In this document: piece after piece, positions 45,692-54,835 of the stretch
Layout: each line of letters starts with the position of its first letter
Numbering within the stretch: the stretch's first letter is position 1
DNA from: Gimesia maris
GTDB lineage: Bacteria > Planctomycetota > Planctomycetia > Planctomycetales > Planctomycetaceae
Assembly: GCF_008298035.1 (NCBI RefSeq)
Contig: NZ_CP042910.1
Coordinates: 6,131,001-6,195,000 of the forward strand
Direction: 5' to 3'
Length of the DNA: 64,000 nucleotides
Notes under the pieces: model-generated
The model's input: the letters and a program-made list of their open reading frames with translations, nothing else
What the model was told of the DNA's origin: nothing
The model's database searches: none
Program-made: the position numbers and the translations under genes

Positions 45692-46624
45692 ATGACAGAC
45701 TGGACCAGGTTACGTAAAGAGCTGATCGGTGAAGGAAAAAAAAGCCCACTGCCACCCGAAATTAAACTTCCGATGCTGCCCAAAGCGGTCATGGAGTTTT
45801 CCCGGAAGGCAGAAAACCCTGATACAACGCCTAAAGAACTCAGCAAAATCATCGAAACCGATGCCGGCATCTCCTGTGAACTGCTTCGAATGGTCAACTC
45901 CAGCGCTCTGGGTTTGAGGCGGAAAGTTTCTTCAATTCAACAGACCATAACACTCCTTGGCATCCGCACCACAAAACTCTTTCTGGTGACAACAGGTTTG
46001 AAACAGGCGATGTCAACCTCTGACTCGAAGCTGATCAATCTGCCAAACTTCTGGAGTACCAATCTTGAACGGGCCCTGATGGCTCGTGAAATTGCCATGT
46101 TGATGAAAGTTGATCCTGACGTTGCGTTTTCCGCAGCTATGCTTCAGGATTTTCTGCTCCCCATCCTTTCCCGGGAAAGTTTTGATCAATATCTGCAATT
46201 TACAATCAATCAGGACAGCTCACCCTGTCTCCTCAGTGACTATGAATATGAGCAATTCACATGGAACCATTGCGAAGCGGCTGCTCATGTCATGCTGGAC
46301 TGGTCATTTCCTGATGATTTGATCTGTTCCGTCTACCTGCATCATGAGGGATTAAAATTGCTGACCAATGAGGAGTTGGGCCAGACCCCGGCTACGGCAG
46401 TCGCGGTGGCGTCACTCATACCAGATCCACTCAGACAAAACCCGGAAGGTTTACAGGAACTATTGAAGCTGAATGAGATATGGCCTGAATTCAAGCTGTT
46501 TGATCTGGCCGAGAAAATTGACCAGGAGCTGAGAGAAGAATCGACGGCAGCGGCGAATTATATCTCACTGAAAAACCGTCTGGAAAAATATGAGATGCTG
46601 CTCGCGAATGGATCGACTTTCTGA
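45692..46624 (+). CDS. HDOD-domain signalling protein
   Basis: About 310 residues from ATG 45692, chosen because GAGG lies five bases upstream. LPMLPKAVMEFSRKAENPDTTPKELSKII, ETDAGISCELLRMVNSSALGL, IQQTITLLGIRTTKL and FSAAMLQDFLLPIL define the HDOD fold, an HD-related domain usually without phosphodiesterase residues. Such proteins act in regulation; the output here is unknown. Convergent with the STAS gene, 46 bp away. Confidence 0.88.
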   Translation: MTDWTRLRKELIGEGKKSPLPPEIKLPMLPKAVMEFSRKAENPDTTPKELSKIIETDAGISCELLRMVNSSALGLRRKVSSIQQTITLLGIRTTKLFLVTTGLKQAMSTSDSKLINLPNFWSTNLERALMAREIAMLMKVDPDVAFSAAMLQDFLLPILSRESFDQYLQFTINQDSSPCLLSDYEYEQFTWNHCEAAAHVMLDWSFPDDLICSVYLHHEGLKLLTNEELGQTPATAVAVASLIPDPLRQNPEGLQELLKLNEIWPEFKLFDLAEKIDQELREESTAAANYISLKNRLEKYEMLLANGSTF

Positions 46625-46670
46625 GTCGATACAGAGACCCGGAGTCTGATTCAGAACACCGATGTCCCTT

Positions 46671-47210
46671 TCAGGAAGCGGTCGTTGAATAGTCGCTGGA
46701 CGATTTCAGGCTTTTTTCCCACTTTTCTTTTTCTGATCTTACCTGCTCTTCGGTTGGACTCTGTTGAGCTGCCGTGGTATCACTTTTCAAAAGATAACGT
46801 CCATCTTCGGTGTGAGTACAGAACTGTTTGAACCAGAGCATTTTGGCGACATTTGGCTGCGGGCTGTAAAGCGTCACTGCGATCCCTTTTTCATAAAGAT
46901 CATACAGCATGCCGAAAAAACCACTGGGGATGTATTTGACTGACGACAGTTCGACACCAATCGATTTACAAGCCTCCTGATCAACCAGGCGTGTCAACGT
47001 CTCGCGCAGCAGGGCGAGATCAGCTCCGTCCCAGATTTCCATTGTTCCGAAATCCAGTACAGTCACTCCTTCACGCTCATAGACGCTCATTCTGTCGCGT
47101 TTCGATGCCATGCCGTTGTACTCACTTTCTGCTTGTTCTTCTTGTTGAATATCAAAGCTGCTGAACAGTGAACTGTTAAGAAGATTGAATAGACGCAAAG
47201 CGTGGGCCAT
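46671..47210 (-). CDS. STAS-domain protein
   Basis: 179 residues. The core (about 40-150) has VTVLDFGTMEIWDGADLALL and IGVELSSVKYIPSGFFGMLYDLY, the STAS beta-alpha pattern of anti-sigma-factor antagonists. The phosphorylatable Ser of the usual DSSG motif is Pro here (IPSG), so phosphate control would differ. The first 33-40 residues and the Ser/Lys-rich tail lie outside the domain; later ATGs (47111, 47090) are possible starts. Confidence 0.8.
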   Translation of the reverse strand: MAHALRLFNLLNSSLFSSFDIQQEEQAESEYNGMASKRDRMSVYEREGVTVLDFGTMEIWDGADLALLRETLTRLVDQEACKSIGVELSSVKYIPSGFFGMLYDLYEKGIAVTLYSPQPNVAKMLWFKQFCTHTEDGRYLLKSDTTAAQQSPTEEQVRSEKEKWEKSLKSSSDYSTTAS

Positions 47211-47668
47211 TAAAGCTCTGAATCGATTACTTCTGATTTCTAAAGCAGGTAAACCGCTATATAACTGAGACTTAAGAAATGTCAGCCGTTTTCAGATTCA
47301 CAAATTCTTCATACGCGCTGTTGTATTTTTTCTACACCAGATCAACGTCGGGTGTAAAAAGACATCACAAAAGGTTTGGATGTGGAAACACACTAAAGCA
47401 GCATCCCTCTCAACTCTGTTGCAATATCTAACCTTCTCTACGAACAGCAGAGTACGAATGTTGGATTTTCGCAACAAGATCCCGGTTTCTACCACGACGT
47501 TTGAGTCGGAAAAACCTGACAGGGAAAAGCAGCGGTTCTGAACAACGACTTTTGTAAACAGACTGAGACACAACGGAATCCCCCGCTCATCTTCGAATCC
47601 TGGTGACAGCCAGAGGCAGAGACTGAAACAAACTGTCTTTTCGACCACAGCATCAAACCGGCAGACCG
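47211..47668. other. Gene-free stretch between the STAS gene and sulfatase 2
   Basis: 458 bp. A 116-codon minus-strand frame (47298-47648) has the composition of chance sequence and no ribosome site. No hairpin-plus-T terminator for the sulfatase was seen. Confidence 0.4.
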
Positions 47669-49087
47669 TTATTTATAATTTCGGATCGAGGCTGGTACTT
47701 CTGCCTGCATTTCGTGATACAGTTTCATCAGTCGTGCGACGACTTCGGGATGCTCGTCGGCAACATTGTCTTGCTCTGCAATATCCTGCTGCAGATTGAA
47801 CAACATCATTGGCACTGGTTGATCGCCATTATGAATGCCCGGTTGCTGATCCGGCATTGCCTGTTCATAAGGCGCGATAATGGTGATTCCATCCGGTCCA
47901 CGAGGATCAATCCAGTTTTTGCCTTTTCCTGCGAGCACCTGACGGGGAGAGGGCTTCACGTGTAACTTCCAGGGACCGCTGCGAACGGTAAACAGCGAGT
48001 TCCCTTTCATTGAATACAACGCCTGATGGGGTGTTGGCGCCTGTTTTGTCAATACGGGGAACAGGTCTTTGCCATCAATAACCCGGTCGGCTGGAACGGG
48101 AATCCCGGCCTGTTTCAGTATTGTGGGGAAGACATCAATCGAACCACAGACCGTATCAATTACCTGCCGGGGAGGAATTTTACCAGGCCAGCGGGCAATC
48201 ATGGGAACGCGCAGGCCTCCCTCCCAAGTGGTCGACTTCATCCCGGAAAGCCCTGCAGTATTGCCGCCAAACCAGGGACCATTGTCTGACGCAAAGATGA
48301 CCAGCGTGTTCTCATCCAGGTTCAACTCACGCAGAGTTTTAAAGATCTCGCCAACACTCCAGTCCAGCTCGGCAATCACATCGCCATACAGGCCCGCGCC
48401 ACTTTTTTTGTAGAACGCCTCTGAAGCAGCCAGTGGTTTGTGAGGCATGGCATGGGGCAGGTACAGGAAAAAAGGACCTTCTTGATTCTCTTGAATAAAT
48501 TTGACCGCACGTTCGGTATAACGCTTCGTCAGGTTCGCCTGAATGACAGGATACTCCAGTAACTTTTCTCCCTGCATCAGATTGACCGGGCGCATGTCAT
48601 TGGAATACAGAATTCCCAGGTAATCATCAAAGCCATGCCGGGTAGGATAATATTCCGGATCATGGCCCAGATGCCACTTGCCGATACAGATTGTCGCGTA
48701 CCCGTTCTCCTTGAGCAGTTCACTCAACAGAAGTTCGCTCTCGGCAATCCCCACTCCACTACGAAATTGTTGCCCATCCGGTGCGGGGTTATACCACACG
48801 CCATGTCGCCAGGGATAACGGCCTGTTAAGAGGGTCGCGCGCGAAGGAGCACAATAGGGAACAGGAACATTGAACTGAGTTAACCGTGCGCCCTCCGCAG
48901 CCATCTGGTTGAGATGCGGCGTTTTAAACCGGGGGTGGCCATAGCACTCCAGATCACCATACCCCAGATCGTCGGCGAAGATGACGATGAAATTCGGTTT
49001 TGCTGTTGCTTGAGCAGCAAACAGTGTCTGTTGAACACAGAAGAACACAAATCCAAAACAGAATACAAAGCGTTGCGCATTTTTCAC
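47669..49087 (-). CDS. Secreted type I sulfatase 2
   Basis: 472 residues from GTG 49087 (AGGA seven bases upstream); the longer frame to 49114 lacks a ribosome site. Signal peptide ending LFAAQA, metal site VIFADDLGYGDL, catalytic CAPSRATLLTGRYPWRHG (Cys 79), CIGKWHLGH and FASDNGPWFGG. The region after that (SGMKSTTWEGGLRVPMI) matches arylsulfatase A-like planctomycete enzymes. Substrate unknown. Confidence 0.92.
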   Translation of the reverse strand: MKNAQRFVFCFGFVFFCVQQTLFAAQATAKPNFIVIFADDLGYGDLECYGHPRFKTPHLNQMAAEGARLTQFNVPVPYCAPSRATLLTGRYPWRHGVWYNPAPDGQQFRSGVGIAESELLLSELLKENGYATICIGKWHLGHDPEYYPTRHGFDDYLGILYSNDMRPVNLMQGEKLLEYPVIQANLTKRYTERAVKFIQENQEGPFFLYLPHAMPHKPLAASEAFYKKSGAGLYGDVIAELDWSVGEIFKTLRELNLDENTLVIFASDNGPWFGGNTAGLSGMKSTTWEGGLRVPMIARWPGKIPPRQVIDTVCGSIDVFPTILKQAGIPVPADRVIDGKDLFPVLTKQAPTPHQALYSMKGNSLFTVRSGPWKLHVKPSPRQVLAGKGKNWIDPRGPDGITIIAPYEQAMPDQQPGIHNGDQPVPMMLFNLQQDIAEQDNVADEHPEVVARLMKLYHEMQAEVPASIRNYK

Positions 49088-49358
49088 GACGAATTCCTGT
49101 CCAAACGGGTTCACAACATCAATGACGGGAACATTTGAGCTGGCGATTCTCTGTCTTTCAGCATATCAGACCCCATAACCTATCGCAATCAATGATATTA
49201 AGTTAACCGGCAATCCCCGTGCTGTCAGTATTGGTAACCGTAATCACTTATATTCCGTACTGATATTTCACCTTGAGTCATCCAGCCAGATGAATTACTT
49301 TTCACTTCGAAACTGATTCATATTCAGCAGAAACTGCTTCACACTGCAAGGATGCAAG

Positions 49359-50621
49359 ATGAACTCTGCCAAATTTTTTTTTACCCTGGCATTCGTTGGG
49401 GCCACACTGACCGGTTGTAGCAGCGCGGAAGATTCCAAACGTGCTCCCCGGGAAACACAATCTCCCCAGATGTCTGAACAGCCAGAGCCTGCATCGGCAG
49501 TGCCGGACGCTCCCATGGAGGCGAAGGAAAAACAAAAGCATGAAACCGTCCGTGTCTTTTATGGGACTGATCGTAATTTGACAGGTTCGACCCACCCCAG
49601 ACAGTTTTTTGGAACCAGACGCGGCGGTTTGTCATTAGGTTTCTGCGATGTGAGCATCCCGAAAAATCACGAAACCGGTAAACTGGAATCTCCCAAAATC
49701 TGGAAACTGGAATTCCGGGAAAACCCTGATAAGCATGTGGTATTGAAATCAGTTGAGCCGGCCTCCGGATCAGACTTTTTATTACAGTTGAGACAAACCA
49801 TTGAGGAATCAGTTGAAGTCGAAGACTCACCCAACGGCTTAGTCAGGGTCGGCGGGGAAGCATTTATCTTTGTGCACGGCTTCAACAACTCATTCGAAGA
49901 TGCAGCGCGCAGAACAGCGCAAATCGCATACGATCTCAAATTCAAAGGGGCCCCGTTGATGTACAGCTGGCCTTCTCAGGAGAAAGGTTCTATCTGGGCC
50001 TATAAAGAAGATGGCCGTACTGCCCAGTGGTGTGAGGAAAATGTGACTCTGTTCATTGAAGCCATTGCGCGGGAATCCGGTGCCAGAAAGATCCATCTTA
50101 TCGCCCACAGTATGGGAAACCGGGTCTTGTCAAGAGCATTGAAGAACATTTCGCAGAAACTGGCTCTCACACAGGAAGCAGAGCCACTGTTCAATGAAGT
50201 GATTCTGACGGCACCTGACATCGATGCGCAGGTATTCAAAGATTCGATCGCCCCGCACATTATTCAGACTGCAAAACGTTTCACCATTTATTCCTCTTCG
50301 GAAGATCTGGCATTGAAAGCTTCACGGGTCGTCAATTCATACTGGCATCAGCGGCTGGGTGAAGGTGGTTCCTATCTGACAGTGTTCCCGGAATATAAAC
50401 AGATCAATGTCGTCGATGCATCGGAAATCGATACGAACCTGTTTGCGCTGGGGCACTCGTATCATGCTGACAGCAATACTGTCCTGTCCGATGTCAAACT
50501 TGTGTTTCAGGGAATCCCTGCCAATGAACGGGATCTCAACTCACTGCTGGAAAATCTCGCCTGGAAGTTTCAGAGTAACCGCAGCCTGCTGGGACGTGCG
50601 ATTCGAGGAACGTTTCGTTAA
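49359..50621 (+). CDS. DUF900 alpha/beta hydrolase lipoprotein
   Basis: 420 residues with a lipobox (FVGATLTGCSS, Cys 20), a Pro/Glu-rich linker and an alpha/beta hydrolase of the DUF900 type: VRVFYGTDRNLTG, GEAFIFVHGFNNSFEDAARR, PLMYSWPSQ and HLIAHSMGNRVLSRAL (nucleophile Ser in HSMGN). It should be tethered to a membrane as an esterase or lipase-like enzyme. AAGGA precedes the ATG by six bases. A two-way terminator follows. Confidence 0.88.
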   Translation: MNSAKFFFTLAFVGATLTGCSSAEDSKRAPRETQSPQMSEQPEPASAVPDAPMEAKEKQKHETVRVFYGTDRNLTGSTHPRQFFGTRRGGLSLGFCDVSIPKNHETGKLESPKIWKLEFRENPDKHVVLKSVEPASGSDFLLQLRQTIEESVEVEDSPNGLVRVGGEAFIFVHGFNNSFEDAARRTAQIAYDLKFKGAPLMYSWPSQEKGSIWAYKEDGRTAQWCEENVTLFIEAIARESGARKIHLIAHSMGNRVLSRALKNISQKLALTQEAEPLFNEVILTAPDIDAQVFKDSIAPHIIQTAKRFTIYSSSEDLALKASRVVNSYWHQRLGEGGSYLTVFPEYKQINVVDASEIDTNLFALGHSYHADSNTVLSDVKLVFQGIPANERDLNSLLENLAWKFQSNRSLLGRAIRGTFR

Positions 50622-50653
50622 ACGACTGACGTTGATTCCATAGAGGTACACAT

Positions 50654-50685
50654 AAAAAAAAAGAGCACACCAATGTGTGCTCTTT
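50654..50685. terminator. Bidirectional intrinsic terminator
   Basis: AAAGAGCACAC and GTGTGCTCTTT form an 11-bp stem with a 4-base loop. On the minus strand it is followed by about eight T. It serves the minus-strand DUF309 gene (stop 33 bp upstream) and probably also the plus-strand DUF900 gene. Confidence 0.85.
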
Positions 50686-50717
50686 GAATGATATCAGAAA
50701 TCTTTCGTAGCGTCTGA

Positions 50718-51278
50718 TTATCCCAATGGGAATGGTTCCGGTTCCAGCAGGAATGGGAAGACACGAATAGGCTCCCCCATGGTAAGATCGTCCGGGTAAC
50801 GCAACTGTGCAGCGCGGTCGGCAGCAAACTGCAGTTTCGTCAATTCAAGCCCACAGTAGTGATCTGCGTTTGACTCGGCAGCGACGTCTGCAAATACTTC
50901 TCCTGCTGAAGCAGCATGTCGACGCACGCCATGAATGCTGCCTTCACGGACTTTAATACCCGCTGCGGAAAGTTTCACCAGTCCTTTGAGGAAGCGTCCC
51001 GGAATGGAATCAGGTCCACAAACCCGCAGGAGACGTTCCCACTCATCATGGGCTTCCCAATAGAAACCCAGATTGAAAAAATCGATCGCGTTCAGATAAT
51101 TCCGGTGCTCAACCCAGTTATCTTCGGTCAACGCCTTGGGTGGTTTTGGCTTATTGCCATAACTGTGCCCCTTGGGATCACGATAAGGGTGCGGCAAACT
51201 CTTTCCCGGCACAAACGTATACTCGGGCAGTCTGGATGAAGGTAGTAAACGCACAACATCAGCAACAGGATAAACCAT
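50718..51278 (-). CDS. DUF309-family protein
   Basis: 186 residues, cytoplasmic. [33 protein letters not shown] and [19 protein letters not shown] match DUF309, a helical family of unknown function often found near B12 or regulatory genes. The N-terminal 60 residues are not part of the domain. The gene stands between two sulfatase regions and is followed by a strong terminator. Confidence 0.85.
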   Translation of the reverse strand: MVYPVADVVRLLPSSRLPEYTFVPGKSLPHPYRDPKGHSYGNKPKPPKALTEDNWVEHRNYLNAIDFFNLGFYWEAHDEWERLLRVCGPDSIPGRFLKGLVKLSAAGIKVREGSIHGVRRHAASAGEVFADVAAESNADHYCGLELTKLQFAADRAAQLRYPDDLTMGEPIRVFPFLLEPEPFPLG

Positions 51279-51818
51279 CCTTTAGAATCTCCAATTTCTC
51301 TTTAGTTTAGCTTAGGTCTATAGATTCTGAGACCACATACATTCTAGATTGAACTTGTCTGGCGGGTACTGACTTATTGATTGTCGCAGGTATTGCAGAC
51401 ACAAAGTCGGCACCTAACCTATTTATATTTAAAGGCTTCCGCAACGATAGCGCTAAAACCTCTCAAATTTGGGCTCCGCCCCTTTTCCAATCGGGCTCGG
51501 TCGCAATCGGCTCAAATCACTGCATGCTCAATACAGCCTGGAGCGAAAGGGGTAGGAAACTGAAAATCGAGCTCAAATAGCTTATTTTCTAGCTTTGTTA
51601 CCCCATCATATACAAGCTTTTTCGAACATAAAGAGCAGATTTTGCAATTTGGAGCAATTTCCGGGATTTCACACGAATCTCGTACTGATCAGGCGGAATA
51701 GTAATCTGAGTTTGAATCCAGGCATGGATCACAGAGAAGTCAGACCCGAAAGCCTGTCCAGTGGTCTGAAACGTAGGTTAGGGAAACATACTCAAGCAGA
51801 TGGGATGTTTTACGGAGA
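51279..51818. other. Longest gene-free stretch of the window
   Basis: 540 bp between two minus-strand genes. It is an unevenly AT-rich sequence with a GC-richer patch near 51470-51530 (GGGCTCCGCCCC and two CAATCGG repeats). The 60- to 67-codon frames here look random, and the 155-codon plus-strand frame is antisense to the sulfatase. I tested the TTTGAATCC near 51712 as a tRNA arm and found no matching cloverleaf. Content unknown. Confidence 0.4.
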
Positions 51819-53249
51819 CTATTGCCCTTTTTCAGACGTGCCTGTTTTTTTTAGCAGTTCCTCCTGCGCTTTGATCCTGCGTGCAGAGATGCTGCGGAAC
51901 TCCCAGGGCAGTTTTGCATTTTCCGGAAGTGAGTCGAGAACGCTCTTCAGCTGTGCATACGATTTAAGGCTGGTATTTTCATTCTTCAAACGTTCGCTGC
52001 GGGAGAGATCATGCTGCTCCAGCGGATCCTCTGACAGGTCAAAGAATTCCCCCGTCGAATAAAGTTTGAACCGCTGATCCCTGATCACCCGCTGTTTGTA
52101 ATATTGCGTCAGGCACCAGGAACGCCATGGCTCTTTGCGGGGTTGATTCAGAATCTGCGGTGCAAAGGATTTCCCGTCGATCGTCACCCCATCGGGAAGT
52201 GGCGCATTCGCCAGATCAGCCAGCGTTGGCAAAACATCTGCAATATCGACCAGGTCATCACTGATCCGCTCTGTCCCCACCAGCCTGGGACAGTTGATGA
52301 TCAATGGCATATTGATCCCCTGTTCCTTCAGAGAGTAAATTCCTTCTTCCGAAATACGCCCGTTGATCCGACCGCCCAGACTCTGTTCCGCATTCTGATC
52401 GGTGCCATTATCTGTACCATTGTCGGGAACAATGAAGAGAATCGTATTATCACGAATCCCCAGCTCATCCATTGCTTTGACCAGTCTTCCGATCAGAAAA
52501 TCAGAGTAGTTCAGCATGCCTGCAAACTTTTCCCGCGCCGTTAATTCTTTTCCAATATTGTGTGGCGTGTGAACCACCGGAATGTGAGTCAATATCGCGG
52601 AATAGTATGCACAGAATGGTTTGTCTCGATGCGTCTTCATGTAATCAATCAGATAATCCGTAAAGATATCGGGGCCAAACTTGCCTTTCGTTTCCAGTTG
52701 TTTGCCATTCTGGATCACATAAGGATCCCAATAACGCTGCTTATGAGCCGGGTGCCCTTTCTTACCTTCCGGGAAGAGACAGTATTCTTCAAATCCATGT
52801 TCCCTGATCGCATCTTTCTGTGCGGGATCAAACAGATCATTGATCTGCCATTTACCGGAAATGCAGGTACTGTAACCTGCGTCTCTCAGGATGCGTGCAA
52901 AACAGATCTCGCGGTTCCAGTCAAAATACCCGCCCCCATAAATCGCCGGGTCGTGGTGTGTGTGCCAGCCCGAACGAAACGGGTAACGCCCGGTGAGCAG
53001 CATATGCCTTGTGGTACTGCAGACCGGTGTGACATAACAGTTACGAAACCGCAGGCCCGTATACGCCAGATGATCGATGTTCGGCGTCTGATTCTCTTCA
53101 CTGCCGTAACAGCGAAACCAGTCCTTTCCGACATTGTCGAGCAGGATAAATATAATATTGGGACGCTTGTCTTTTTTCTCTTCGGCCTGCGCGGGCAGAC
53201 AGATCAAAAAACAAAAGCAGATACAGACAGCTTGGATCAAATGCTTCAT
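51819..53249 (-). CDS. Secreted sulfatase 3 with a variant CSTTR active site
   Basis: 476 residues. Signal peptide (LIQAVCICFCFLICLPAQA), metal site FILLDNVGKDW, then VCSTTRHMLLTGRYPFRSG with Cys 77. The usual (C)-X-(P/A)-X-R has Thr at the third place. The modified residue and Arg81 remain, so conversion to formylglycine may still occur. ISGKWQINDL and FIVPDNGTDNGTDQN follow. Substrate unknown. Starts 34 bp before the end of the second Nramp-like gene's coding strand and may share its transcript. Confidence 0.88.
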   Translation of the reverse strand: MKHLIQAVCICFCFLICLPAQAEEKKDKRPNIIFILLDNVGKDWFRCYGSEENQTPNIDHLAYTGLRFRNCYVTPVCSTTRHMLLTGRYPFRSGWHTHHDPAIYGGGYFDWNREICFARILRDAGYSTCISGKWQINDLFDPAQKDAIREHGFEEYCLFPEGKKGHPAHKQRYWDPYVIQNGKQLETKGKFGPDIFTDYLIDYMKTHRDKPFCAYYSAILTHIPVVHTPHNIGKELTAREKFAGMLNYSDFLIGRLVKAMDELGIRDNTILFIVPDNGTDNGTDQNAEQSLGGRINGRISEEGIYSLKEQGINMPLIINCPRLVGTERISDDLVDIADVLPTLADLANAPLPDGVTIDGKSFAPQILNQPRKEPWRSWCLTQYYKQRVIRDQRFKLYSTGEFFDLSEDPLEQHDLSRSERLKNENTSLKSYAQLKSVLDSLPENAKLPWEFRSISARRIKAQEELLKKTGTSEKGQ

Positions 53250-53283
53250 AAGACTTCTAACTTCGATGCAGAGTAGACCGTTT

Positions 53284-54603
53284 TTACTTCGTTATTTCAG
53301 GCTGGGGAACCATTAAGACAGCAGCAGATTCGGCACGCATTTTTTCGATCTGCGGAATGACTTTCTGTGTTGCGATATACCAGGCCATCCCCAGCAGTAG
53401 CACGAATCCAATCCCCGCGAATAAATTCATTACAGGTCCGTTACGATGTTCCCCCATGATTTTTTTACTGCTGGTCAATAACAGCAGTGCGCCCGCTGCC
53501 AGGGGAGCAGCGACGACAGTCACCGCCTGAGCAGCCACAATCGCAGTAACCGGTTTCGTTCCCGATTCAATTACATATAACGCGACAAACATGCCCGTCA
53601 ATAAAACCGCTGCCGTCAGGATACGTGTCGCTTTATCCTGTGGAGTCCCACCTAATCCGAGACTGTCTGAGAGAATAAACCCGCCAATCATCGAATTCAC
53701 AATAAAAGATGAGTAAGCGGCTGAGAACAATCCAATGCAGAACAGAATCTGGCCTTCATCTCCAAAAAGAGGCTGTAACGCGTTTCCAACATCGGCGACG
53801 CTGGTCAGAGTCATGCCTCTCAGAACGGCGGCAGCTGTCGACATGATCATGATCGTAATCAAAGCCATGATGGTGGCGCTGATACAGGCATCAATTCGAC
53901 CATCCTTGAGGTCTTTAATTTCCCAGCCTTTAAATCGCGCCAGGTAAGACTGATAAAAGGCAGCAGTGATGACAAATGTGGTCCCAATCAGACCCAGCAG
54001 GGAAATGTCTTTAATCGACTCCAGTCCTCCTTTACCAGAACCGGGAATCACACCTTGTGCCATTTCTACCAGATCCGGTTTCGCAAAAAAGAGATTGATG
54101 GCAAATGATGCCAGCATCACGGCCACAAAGACAGACATCAGTCGTTCGACCAGCTTATACAGGTTCTTAAAACCGAACAGAAACGCGATCGAAATGGCAT
54201 TAAAAATTACGATCCCATATTTGAAATCGGTATAGTTTTCCAGAGCCGAGTGCACACCAAGATTATTCCCAAACTGATACGCGGCGGAAATGAAGAATAC
54301 GCCACACCCAATCAGTACGGTCAAAGGACGCCCGACCGTTTTTGCCAGCAGCGTACACGTAGACTCACTGGTAACAGTACCCAGTTTGGCCCCCAGTGAA
54401 GTATAGACGAGCATGAAAATCACAGACACCAGCACAACCCAGATCATGCTGTAACCTTCTTTGGCCCCCAGATTGGAACTGGTCAAAATACTGCCGGGAC
54501 CAATCACAACACAGGCGGTCACCAGTCCGGGACCAATCCGCTGCCACCAGTGTGGCTTGACACTCACTGCTTGTTCTTCTGTCACGTTACCGGGTATCCT
54601 CAT
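53284..54603 (-). CDS. Nramp-like transporter 2, metal-site motifs changed
   Basis: About 439 residues from ATG 54603 with about 11 membrane segments. The TM1 motif is GPGS in place of DPGN (IGPGSILTSSNLGAKEG), and the TM6 region reads TAAFYQSYLARFKG where Nramp has MPH. It lacks the long charged insert of the first Nramp-like protein. It is a distant relative with probably another substrate. It precedes sulfatase 3 by 34 bp on the same strand, and a promoter region of about 230 bp separates it from sulfatase 4. Confidence 0.8.
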   Translation of the reverse strand: MRIPGNVTEEQAVSVKPHWWQRIGPGLVTACVVIGPGSILTSSNLGAKEGYSMIWVVLVSVIFMLVYTSLGAKLGTVTSESTCTLLAKTVGRPLTVLIGCGVFFISAAYQFGNNLGVHSALENYTDFKYGIVIFNAISIAFLFGFKNLYKLVERLMSVFVAVMLASFAINLFFAKPDLVEMAQGVIPGSGKGGLESIKDISLLGLIGTTFVITAAFYQSYLARFKGWEIKDLKDGRIDACISATIMALITIMIMSTAAAVLRGMTLTSVADVGNALQPLFGDEGQILFCIGLFSAAYSSFIVNSMIGGFILSDSLGLGGTPQDKATRILTAAVLLTGMFVALYVIESGTKPVTAIVAAQAVTVVAAPLAAGALLLLTSSKKIMGEHRNGPVMNLFAGIGFVLLLGMAWYIATQKVIPQIEKMRAESAAVLMVPQPEITK

Positions 54604-54835
54604 GGTGTAAGTTTCATCTGTGGGACGCAAAGCATCAGTTATTTATTATGCGAAACCTGTCGCGTTACACAATCCATTTCCTACTTTGTCCGGTTTTATT
54701 TTGGAAACAGTCAGTGTACCATTTACTATTAATAGAGGAATGACCGGAAAGTCAGTTTCGATTCTTCCTGTGCTCACCACCTGCATGCCCCGGTTACAAA
54801 CCTTAAGTCACCAAAGACAAGATAAGGATACTGCA

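Noticed and set aside
47298..47648. 116-codon minus-strand frame between the STAS gene and sulfatase 2
   Set aside because: Cys/Phe/Leu-rich chance composition, no ribosome site and no conserved-looking segment.
51700..51730. Possible tRNA T-arm (TTTGAATCC)
   Set aside because: No matching acceptor stem, anticodon arm or D-arm could be built around it.
54620..54835. N-terminal extension of sulfatase 4 to 54620
   Set aside because: It would place 72 residues before a clean signal peptide and overlap the start of the divergent transporter; GTG 54836 has a good ribosome site.
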